9,157 nt of DNA from positions 1-9,157 of the forward strand of contig DATIBX010000545.1 of NCBI GenBank assembly GCA_035457105.1, read 5' to 3'. This DNA comes from PSRF01 sp035457105 (GTDB lineage Bacteria > Acidobacteriota > Blastocatellia > Pyrinomonadales > Pyrinomonadaceae). The stretch's first letter is position 1; each line of letters opens with the position of its first letter. Both the position numbers and the translations under genes were made by a program. Below, piece by piece: positions 1 to 4,976 of this stretch. Below the pieces are notes generated by a model. That model ran no database searches and was not told the DNA's origin. It saw only the letters and a program-made list of their open reading frames with translations.

Positions 1-119
1 ATCTCGGAACCAATTACTTCGATGAACGTGACCGACATGCCGTACAACGACGCTGTGTGAAACGTTTGGAGAAACTAGGTTACAAAGTAGCCTTGCAACC
101 GACTACTCTTGCGGCCTGA
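1..119 (+). CDS. C-terminal tail of an unidentified protein, possibly a transposase (5' cut by window edge)
   Basis: An open frame runs from base 3 to a TGA at 117-119 and encodes 38 visible residues. It starts LGTNYFDERD, continues with a basic stretch (RRCVKRLEKLGYKV) and ends in LAA. The pattern YFDxRD…RRxxxRLExLGYxVxLxP resembles C-terminal tails I associate with transposase-type proteins, but no catalytic domain is visible, so family assignment is not possible here. The basic, amphipathic character is visible in the sequence; the transposase reading is inference. A degenerate REP-like element lies 32 bp downstream, which is compatible with a mobile or repeat-rich neighbourhood. Confidence 0.45.
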   Translation, partial: LGTNYFDERDRHAVQRRCVKRLEKLGYKVALQPTTLAA

Positions 120-499
120 GTTCCCCCAAACGGTATTGTCATAAGAGTCTCTTCAGCCGCTTGGAGCTTCAGCTTCGACCTAGGTGGAAGTTCTCGCAAT
201 AATCACCTGTAAGGAATCGTCCATCCCGGCGACTACTCTACGTGGACATTGCGAAAGGAAATGAAATTGAGGCGAAGAAGACAGATTCACAAGCGACTCC
301 AACGTCGACGCACGGCGCGAAGATCTCTGGCCCTGCTACGCCAATTAGAGATCGGTTAACGTAATCGGCCAAATACGCAAGAGCGACATGCCTTCTGCAC
401 ACTGTTAAATTCAAGGATATGTAGACTAAGCTACGCCGTACTTGGTCGGATATCTGAAATGCGCTCTTACAATTCTGTCGGTTTATATTCTCCAAATGT
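120..499. other. Gene-poor region with a degenerate REP copy and a possible relic ORF
   Basis: I see no convincing gene in these 380 bases. A degenerate REP-like copy sits at 151-182. An unstarted + strand open frame at 203-364 has a C-terminal part (HGAKISGP, near IRDRLT) that faintly recalls a PilZ domain. The - strand frame covering 238-672 is Ser- and Arg-rich, has no recognisable domain, and mostly lies opposite the VOC gene, so I treat it as a shadow. No strong sigma-70 promoter for the downstream gene was identified. Confidence 0.5.
151..182 (+). repeat. Degenerate REP-like element, single copy
   Basis: The 32 bases starting CTTCAGCCGC and ending CTTCGACCTA align over their length, with about five mismatches, to the reverse complement of the copy at 2062-2105. 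The ACCACCGG arm that would close the hairpin is absent, so this looks like a decayed or 3' half element. It has the same orientation as the copies at 1914 and 1981. Confidence 0.5.
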
Positions 500-874
500 A
501 TGGACCTTAACCAAGTTACGCTACCTACTACCGATGTCGCTGCATCAGTCGATTTTTTTAAACAACTAGGGCTTCGTCTTATCGTCGATAGCATTCCAAG
601 ATACGCTCGATTCGAATGTCCGGATGGTAACTCAACGCTATCACTGGAACACGTGAATGAGCCTCCCGGCACTGGAGTAGTGATCTATTTCGAGTGCAAA
701 GAATTAGACCAGGTGGTTGCTTACTTAAAGTCGAAGGCGGTGGAATTCGATTCAGATCCTACGGACCAATCATGGCTTTGGCGAGAAGCACGTTTGCGCG
801 ACCCCTCGGGAAATCAGATTTGTCTTTTTTACGCCGGCGCGAACCGCAAGGATCCGCCGTGGCGCGTGAAGTAA
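500..874 (+). CDS. VOC family (glyoxalase/bleomycin-resistance fold) protein, divergent metal site
   Basis: A 124-aa protein, the usual length for a one-module VOC protein, with paired βαβββ signatures. The N-terminal half has LNQVTLPTTD followed by SVDFFKQLGLRL. The C-terminal half has VVIYFECKELDQVVAYL and ends in DPSGNQICLFYAG. Members of this fold bind metal through His/Glu and catalyse isomerisation, thiol transfer or dioxygenation, or sequester drugs. Here the position usually His (HVTL) is Gln5, and the usual Glu in the last strand (NxIEL) is Cys (NQICLF), so canonical metal binding is doubtful. The ATG at 500 is the only plausible start, since a stop lies about 45 bp upstream in frame, but no clear Shine-Dalgarno precedes it. 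It stands alone and converges on the DUF1223 gene. The fold is confident; the substrate is unknown. Confidence 0.85.
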   Translation: MDLNQVTLPTTDVAASVDFFKQLGLRLIVDSIPRYARFECPDGNSTLSLEHVNEPPGTGVVIYFECKELDQVVAYLKSKAVEFDSDPTDQSWLWREARLRDPSGNQICLFYAGANRKDPPWRVK

Positions 875-875
875 G

Positions 876-906
876 GCCTTTCTGCACAACTAAGGTTCAA
901 GAAGGC
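876..906. terminator. Weak hairpin between convergent genes
   Basis: GCCTTTCT (876-883) can pair with AGAAGGC (900-906) with one bulge around a 16-nt loop, just after the VOC stop codon and before the stop of the opposing gene. There is no long T-tract, so termination is only suggested by position. Confidence 0.3.
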
Positions 907-930
907 ACTCCCTGGCTTTAATCTGAGTAA

Positions 931-1740
931 CTACCTGCTTAACAACCCAATAATCGCAGCCGCCAGAATGCGACGTGTACCACGCTCCTGGACAAACACA
1001 GCCACACGCAGATTCTCTTTGCGCCAATTCTCTGCAAGCGTCAGGTTTGGCGTCGCCTCAAAACTCGTTTCTTTTGGCGACAACTCACCTAAAACGGAAA
1101 GCTCTCGCACAACCGCTGAATGATGCAGGAAACGCCCGCTGTTTTCGCCACGCGAAACATCGGTGCGAAGATTGTTCTCCGTAATCGCCAACAGCACTTC
1201 GGCCTTCTCTCCAGCAGTTATGCGCGGCAAATTCTTCACCTGCACTGACAACTTTTGATCCGTCAATGCTAGTTCGACGATACCCTTGGGCGACTGAGTT
1301 GCTTTAGTGATTGCGGCGCGGGCACGGGCCATATTTCCGCCGTTAAACTCATCCCGACCATCGACAATCATCTGTGGCGTATAGACACTGTCGAGCTTGA
1401 AAGCGTCAGAGTAGTCACTTTGACGTTGACTGAACTTCTCTGACGAGTATTGATCGACCCACCCAAGGCGATTCCAATAATCGACATGTTCGCCGAGTGC
1501 AATTATCTCAACGCCCGTGGTCGGAGTTTTATCTAGTGTAGCCAAAACATCATCAGCCGGAGGACAGCTAGAACAACCTTCCGAGGTAAACAACTCAACT
1601 ACAACGGGTACCGGCCCGTGGTTGTCAGAAGTAACCACGAGCCTTTGACCGTCGACTGGCAGCGGTAGATTTGATCGAGTAAACACCCTAAATGCCATCA
1701 CGCCGGCAAGAATTAAAACCAGACTTAGAAACACTTTCAT
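931..1740 (-). CDS. DUF1223 family exported thioredoxin-like protein
   Basis: A 269-aa protein from the ATG at 1740. A TTG nine codons upstream is in frame, but the ATG gives a clean signal-anchor (MKVFLSLVLILAGVMAF) and has AAAGGA about 14 nt ahead. After a linker comes VVVELFTSEGCSSCPPADD, with a CxxC pair at Cys56 and Cys59. Then come HVDYWNRLGWVDQYSS and VYTPQMIVDG, which are hallmark blocks of DUF1223, a secreted family with a thioredoxin-like fold. The C-terminal half is a β-rich region ending in a short hydrophobic tail (ILAAAIIGLL). By family knowledge it acts outside the cytoplasmic membrane. A redox role through the CSSC pair is likely but not proven, and the substrate is unknown. 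No dedicated partner gene is adjacent. The upstream side is the REP array region. Confidence 0.9.
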   Translation of the reverse strand: MKVFLSLVLILAGVMAFRVFTRSNLPLPVDGQRLVVTSDNHGPVPVVVELFTSEGCSSCPPADDVLATLDKTPTTGVEIIALGEHVDYWNRLGWVDQYSSEKFSQRQSDYSDAFKLDSVYTPQMIVDGRDEFNGGNMARARAAITKATQSPKGIVELALTDQKLSVQVKNLPRITAGEKAEVLLAITENNLRTDVSRGENSGRFLHHSAVVRELSVLGELSPKETSFEATPNLTLAENWRKENLRVAVFVQERGTRRILAAAIIGLLSR

Positions 1741-1913
1741 CGTTGTAACCGTCGTCCTTTTGGTCAACTTTCGAGATGCGAAGTCTCATGGAGCATCATT
1801 TATCACTCCGAGATGCCATCGAGAAAGGTTTAAGGCCCGCTCTAAGTCGTCTCCAGGTGCAGGCCGAGTCTCAATTTCGACCTGGACCTACGTCATCTGC
1901 ACACCCTTCCTCG

Positions 1914-1956
1914 ACACCACCGGCTTTAGCCGCGTGCTCCTTTAACCTCCACCTAA
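1914..1956 (+). repeat. REP-like palindromic element, copy 1
   Basis: The core CCACCGGCTTTAGCCGCGTG can fold as a short hairpin: CGGC/GCCG inner stem, CCAC with GTGG outer stem, and one bulged base. In this copy the outer arm is damaged (GTGC instead of GTGG). It is followed by CTTTAACCTCCACCTAA. Copy 2 lies exactly 67 bp further on in the same orientation. Confidence 0.75.
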
Positions 1957-1980
1957 CCCCTCGCTCCACTGACACCGCGA

Positions 1981-2023
1981 ACACCACCGGCTTTAGCCGC
2001 GTGGTCCTTTAACTTTCACCTAA
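1981..2023 (+). repeat. REP-like palindromic element, copy 2
   Basis: The best preserved copy: ACCAC-CGGC-TTTA-GCCG-(C)-GTGGT folds with a single bulged C, the classic REP layout of an imperfect palindrome with a mismatch in the stem. It is followed by CCTTTAACTTTCACCTAA. Identical in length (43 bp) to copy 1. Confidence 0.8.
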
Positions 2024-2061
2024 CGGCCTCTCTCATTCCAACAATCACAAGTCTTAGCTCA

Positions 2062-2105
2062 TTAGGCCGAAGTTGAAGGACCACGCGGCTGAAGCCCGGT
2101 GGTGT
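2062..2105 (-). repeat. REP-like palindromic element, copy 3 (inverted)
   Basis: Reverse complement of the copy 1/2 consensus: TTAGGCCGAAGTTGAAGG followed by ACCACGCGGCTGAAGC and CCGGTGGTGT. One extra C is inserted in the hairpin arm. It begins a tandem with an exact 68-bp period, including the spacer (TTCTGTTCCACTAGCAGGC). Confidence 0.8.
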
Positions 2106-2129
2106 CTCGCGTTCTGTTCCACTAGCAGG

Positions 2130-2172
2130 CTAGGCCGAAGTTCAAAGACCACGCGGCTGAAGCCGGGGGTGT
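2130..2172 (-). repeat. REP-like palindromic element, copy 4 (inverted)
   Basis: CTAGGCCGAAGTTCAAAG, then ACCACGCGGCTGAAGCC and GGGGGTGT. It lies 68 bp after copy 3 in the same orientation, and the flanking spacer (TTCTGTTTCGCTAGCAGGC) is also shared with copy 3. Confidence 0.8.
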
Positions 2173-2198
2173 CTGGCATTCTGTTTCGCTAGCAGGCC

Positions 2199-2229
2199 AG
2201 GTAGAAGTTTAGAGTCCACGCAGCAACGG
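2199..2229 (-). repeat. REP-like element, copy 5 (degenerate, inverted)
   Basis: Starts at the next 68-bp interval with AGGTAGAAGTTTAGAGTCCACGC-type sequence but lacks the GGCTGAAGCC palindrome. It appears to be a decayed third unit of the inverted block. Confidence 0.5.
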
Positions 2230-2355
2230 AACTGAACATCAGTGGGCAAAGCGATATCGAACCAGGAATCTTTTTGGGTCGGGCCCTTTAGCGCCTACAT
2301 GCTCCTGGGTCCATTATCTCTGGAACGTAGAAAATTCAAACCTCAAAAATGCCTC

Positions 2356-2580
2356 CTACATCTTCTTAACCATCGTCGCAGACTTTTTGTGCTTATGGTT
2401 CTTGCGATGTTTTGCCTTCGTCGTTTTAGACATCTTCTGGTCATTCATCTCAGTTGTTTTCATCTTGCTGCCCATCATGTTGTCGCTTTGCATGTTTTGT
2501 TTGCTGTCCTGAGCGACTGCGGGAATAGCAATTGATAATGCGGTTAGGAAAATCGCGCCGAGAAAGTTTCGTTTAAGCAT
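2356..2580 (-). CDS. Small exported Met/Lys/His-rich protein
   Basis: A 74-aa protein. The ATG at 2580 is chosen because AAGGAG lies six bases upstream; a longer in-frame version starting at 2739 has no such site. It opens with a textbook Sec signal peptide (MLKRNFLGAIFLTALSIAIP, then AVA just before Gln), cleaving near residue 24. The roughly 50-residue mature part is low in complexity: eight Met spaced as NMQ, NMM, SKMK, EMN, QKMS and so on, followed by a basic segment KAKHRKNHKHKK and a VKKM end. There is no Cys and no recognisable fold. It resembles small periplasmic Met-rich stress or metal-associated peptides; binding of copper or silver by Met/His is an inference. An ECF-like promoter candidate lies upstream. 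It is divergent from the anti-sigma-like gene. No homologue is recognised by name. Confidence 0.7.
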   Translation of the reverse strand: MLKRNFLGAIFLTALSIAIPAVAQDSKQNMQSDNMMGSKMKTTEMNDQKMSKTTKAKHRKNHKHKKSATMVKKM

Positions 2581-2586
2581 GAAAAG

Positions 2587-2592
2587 CTCCTT
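2587..2592 (-). promoter_or_regulatory. Shine-Dalgarno AAGGAG of the small Met-rich gene
   Basis: The reverse complement reads AAGGAG followed by six bases and ATG. This strong site decides the 74-aa start over the 127-aa alternative. Confidence 0.8.
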
Positions 2593-2644
2593 CTTTAAGT
2601 TGAATGTGCGATGGGCGACTGTTTCGAAGATCGCGAACCGCACA

Positions 2645-2677
2645 CTATAAATGCCTTTCCGCCGCTGATTTATTCCC
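2645..2677 (-). promoter_or_regulatory. Candidate ECF-type promoter for the small Met-rich gene
   Basis: On the - strand a GGGAATAAAT box (2668-2677) precedes CATTTATAG (2645-2653), about 15 bp apart and roughly 65 bp before the start codon. A GGGAATAA-type -35 with a pyrimidine/TATA-like -10 recalls promoters of some extracytoplasmic-function sigma factors. The boxes are visible; the sigma factor class is inference. A sigma-70 reading using TATAGT as -10 lacks a TTGACA-like -35. Confidence 0.35.
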
Positions 2678-2878
2678 GAATATTTAATAAGTTGGGTGAA
2701 CCGGCGATTACAAAGCGGCGCCGGGCCGCCCCACTCCAAAATTTGTGTGATCTTTTGCCAGGAATTGCCACAAGTAAGTGAGAGCGGTGATTTCCCGCGG
2801 CAAAGTGTTCGGTTTAGTACTGTTAGTAGTTAGCCTACCCCTACAAACGCAGACAAATGAAGAGGAAGAGGAGCAGCT

Positions 2879-3838
2879 ATGATGAGGGCTGACCTGCAGC
2901 AAGAAGAGTTGATATCCCGGTACCTACTGGGCCAATTATCTGAAGAAGTTCAAATCGAGCTCGAGGATCAGGCGTTTGCCGATACGAATCTCCAAGAGAT
3001 CATCACTGGTGTGGAGAACGATTTAATAGACGAATATGTGCGTGAAGAGATGTCGGCGGTCGTGCGCAGTCAATTCGAGTCTCGCTTCCTCACTTCAATC
3101 AATCGGAGACGCCGGGTCGAATTAGCTGCGGCTCTGTTCGCCGTTACAAAAACTGAGAGCGTGTCTCAGCATAACGTAACAAGTGCTTCCGAGAAACTCA
3201 GTTTGCGAGAGTCGATCGTCGCCATTCTGAGCGGCTTCTCTAATTTGGCCAGGATTGGTGTAGCGGCCGCCGCAATCATCATCGTGGCAATCGGTTGCTG
3301 GCGGATCATCCAACTGAAAAAACTGCCCATGTTTGTAACCACTAACCAACAGGTGCCCCCGATAACGTATCCCGAACCGGTCTCTCCGGTTATCAGCATG
3401 CCGCCCAATCAAAGCAGTGATCTGGCCTTGAAAAACAACAGTGCCCAGCCACGACCGAACAGGACTATGGGGAAGCATTTGGCCGAACCCTCTGGTCAAA
3501 CCAGCGTCACCCTGATTCTTGCAACAGGGATTGCACGCGGTAGCGAAAGGCGACCCCGGTTGCTGGTACCAGCTTCGGCACGGCAAGTCCAGGTACATGT
3601 CGCTTTGGACCCGGATGAGCAATACCAAGAGTATCGAGTCGAACTAAGGGATCAGAATGGCAATCAGGTTTACAGCAAAGAGTTGAGCGTTCGGAAAACT
3701 TCTTCCGGAAAAACACTAGACTTCACCGTCCCGGTAAGAATCCTTCAGTCCGGTGGTTATGAACTAACGGTCAACGGATTATCGGACGAGCAACCGAGTG
3801 AAGTACTCAGTTTTCATTACTTCGACGTATCGAAGTGA
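2879..3838 (+). CDS. Single-pass membrane anti-sigma-like protein with C-terminal extracytoplasmic domain
   Basis: A 319-aa protein. The start ATG (or the ATG immediately after it) follows AGAGGAG at about six bases. Residues 9-90 are acidic and helical with EELISRYLLGQLSEE, LEDQAFAD, ENDLIDEYVREEMS and RFL…RRRRVELA. This is the arrangement seen in acidobacterial putative anti-sigma or zinc-finger-like regulatory proteins, but without an HxxxCxxC zinc motif. A single membrane helix lies at about 126-144 (IGVAAAAIIIVAIGCW). A Pro-rich linker (about 155-200) leads to a β-rich domain (about 208-318) with YRVELRDQNGNQVYSKEL and GGYELTVNGL, suggesting an Ig-like sensor outside the membrane. By family analogy the cytoplasmic N-terminus would hold a sigma factor. 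Unusually, no sigma gene is next to it. A hairpin follows the stop. The topology is confident; the function is inferred. Confidence 0.75.
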   Translation: MMRADLQQEELISRYLLGQLSEEVQIELEDQAFADTNLQEIITGVENDLIDEYVREEMSAVVRSQFESRFLTSINRRRRVELAAALFAVTKTESVSQHNVTSASEKLSLRESIVAILSGFSNLARIGVAAAAIIIVAIGCWRIIQLKKLPMFVTTNQQVPPITYPEPVSPVISMPPNQSSDLALKNNSAQPRPNRTMGKHLAEPSGQTSVTLILATGIARGSERRPRLLVPASARQVQVHVALDPDEQYQEYRVELRDQNGNQVYSKELSVRKTSSGKTLDFTVPVRILQSGGYELTVNGLSDEQPSEVLSFHYFDVSK

Positions 3839-3850
3839 ATCCCTTGGAGT

Positions 3851-3871
3851 GCGGTGGCCCGGCACCGCTTT
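3851..3871 (+). terminator. Hairpin terminator after the anti-sigma-like gene
   Basis: A perfect 6-bp GC stem, GCGGTG (3851-3856) with CACCGC (3863-3868), around a GCCCGG loop. It is followed by TTT and lies 12 bases after the stop. The T-run is short, so intrinsic termination is probable rather than certain. Confidence 0.5.
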
Positions 3872-4006
3872 GTCACGTCGTCCTCTTCCCTTCCAGACCC
3901 ACACCACCTCAGCACCCGCGAATCCAGCCCTTTTCCAGACCAAAATTGTAGTGGACTTAATCGAGCCTCAAGTACGCGTATATACCTGAGGACAAAATTC
4001 CGAATA

Positions 4007-4909
4007 ATGATTGACGATTTGGTAATAATAAACGTTCCCAGAGGCTCGACCCTGACCTTGCCAAGTCGAGTCTCAAGCCTGCAGTGGCAAACTTGTTTGA
4101 GACGAATAGTTTTTCTGCATCGGAACGAGCGACCCCGAATCCCTCGCGACGCTAAGCTGAATATTTATGAGGGATGCAAAGCCTATCAGTTTCTGCTACA
4201 GGTGATTTGCGGCTTGCAATCACCGCTATTAGGCGAAACTGAGGTGATGGGGCAATTTCGCAGGTTTCGAAACGACGTGCAGTTTCCAGCAACCATGTGG
4301 GGAGATTACCTTCGCGTGCTAACAACTGAGCTGCTCCGCGATGCAAGGACAATTAGACAACAATACTTGCAGGGCCTCGGAAGCCAGTCATACGGCAGTT
4401 TAGTAAGAAAATGTGTGAAGGGCAGTACTGGCGTAGCACTATTGGGGACGGGCGGCCTGGCAGAAGAAATATTGCCCTGGTTGAATGAAAAAGAGATTGC
4501 AGTACGGTTGTTCTATCGCAGTTTGATTCGCGCTCGGCGGCTGGTAGACCGTTATCCAGGTGTCAGCCTCAGTCACTTCGGAATGAAGAGGACTTCCTGG
4601 ACGCAAAAGTCGTCTGCCCTAATTGTGGCGGCGCCTATCCGTTCCAAGGAGATCGCTAAATGGATCGGCCTACAAGAGACCAGGTTCTCCATAGTTGTAG
4701 ACCTGCGCGGTGAAGCCGAAGAAGATCCGCTCAATTGCGGTGTTCCTGTAGTAAAACTAGGTGAACTGTTTGACTCACTTAGAAGCGAGCAAGAAAGGGT
4801 GGCTACTCGAACTTCGAGCGCACTTGAAGAAATTGAGACACTCTCGACTCGCCGAGTTCAGCGACCGCAAATTTCTCCCCCGGTGTCTCACTTACTTTAT
4901 GCCGAATAA
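4007..4909 (+). CDS. Glutamyl-tRNA reductase-like protein (HemA paralogue, shortened)
   Basis: A 300-aa protein from the ATG at 4007. The frame is open upstream but runs through the preceding terminator and reads as low-complexity, so the longer form is rejected. Normal GluTR is about 410-450 aa and makes glutamate-1-semialdehyde from Glu-tRNA with NADPH. Matching blocks in order: QTCLRRIVF (Cys30) at the catalytic TCNRTEIY site; a helix with LLQVICGLQS then LLGETEVMGQFR (about 74-85), equal to LGExQIxGQ; a Rossmann GxGxxA as LLGTGGLAEE (about 145-154); YRSLIRARRL for NRTxxRAxxL; VVDLRGEAEEDP for the IDIAVPRDIDP strand. Deviations: the helix His near GLDS is Phe62, Asn of CNR is Leu, and the C-terminal dimerisation domain is missing after about residue 280. 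It is probably a divergent paralogue; catalytic activity is uncertain. A canonical hemA would be expected elsewhere. Confidence 0.7.
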   Translation: MIDDLVIINVPRGSTLTLPSRVSSLQWQTCLRRIVFLHRNERPRIPRDAKLNIYEGCKAYQFLLQVICGLQSPLLGETEVMGQFRRFRNDVQFPATMWGDYLRVLTTELLRDARTIRQQYLQGLGSQSYGSLVRKCVKGSTGVALLGTGGLAEEILPWLNEKEIAVRLFYRSLIRARRLVDRYPGVSLSHFGMKRTSWTQKSSALIVAAPIRSKEIAKWIGLQETRFSIVVDLRGEAEEDPLNCGVPVVKLGELFDSLRSEQERVATRTSSALEEIETLSTRRVQRPQISPPVSHLLYAE

Positions 4910-4953
4910 GTGAGAAACGCTGGCAGCATCCTCGATACTGGCGGCGTTTTCAC
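4910..4953. terminator. Bidirectional hairpin between convergent genes
   Basis: GTGAGAAACGCTGGCAG (4910-4926) pairs with CTGGCGGCGTTTTCAC (4938-4953), with one bulge and one or two mismatches, around an 11-nt loop. It sits in the 67-bp gap between the HemA-like stop and the kinase stop. The stem carries T-rich and A-rich stretches on opposite arms but no separate U-tail, so it is probably a shared terminator for both directions. Confidence 0.55.
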
Positions 4954-4976
4954 TACAAGGCGAATGGAAGTGATCG

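Noticed and set aside
238..672. 144-aa open frame on the - strand
   Set aside because: It is largely opposite the well-supported VOC gene, has no recognisable domain, and its composition is typical of an antisense shadow.
1741..1767. TTG start nine codons upstream for the DUF1223 protein
   Set aside because: No ribosome binding site fits the TTG, and the ATG at 1740 gives a cleaner signal sequence; the TTG cannot be fully excluded.
1914..2229. CRISPR array
   Set aside because: Repeats are inverted between blocks, palindromic, and the spacers are themselves related, unlike a CRISPR array; REP elements fit better.
2242..2535. 97-aa open frame on the + strand
   Set aside because: It overlaps the small Met-rich gene, which has a signal peptide and strong RBS on the other strand; the + frame has neither.
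3854..4006. 51-residue N-terminal extension of the HemA-like frame
   Set aside because: It overlaps the hairpin after the preceding gene, has Ser/Pro/His-rich low-complexity sequence, and lacks an RBS.
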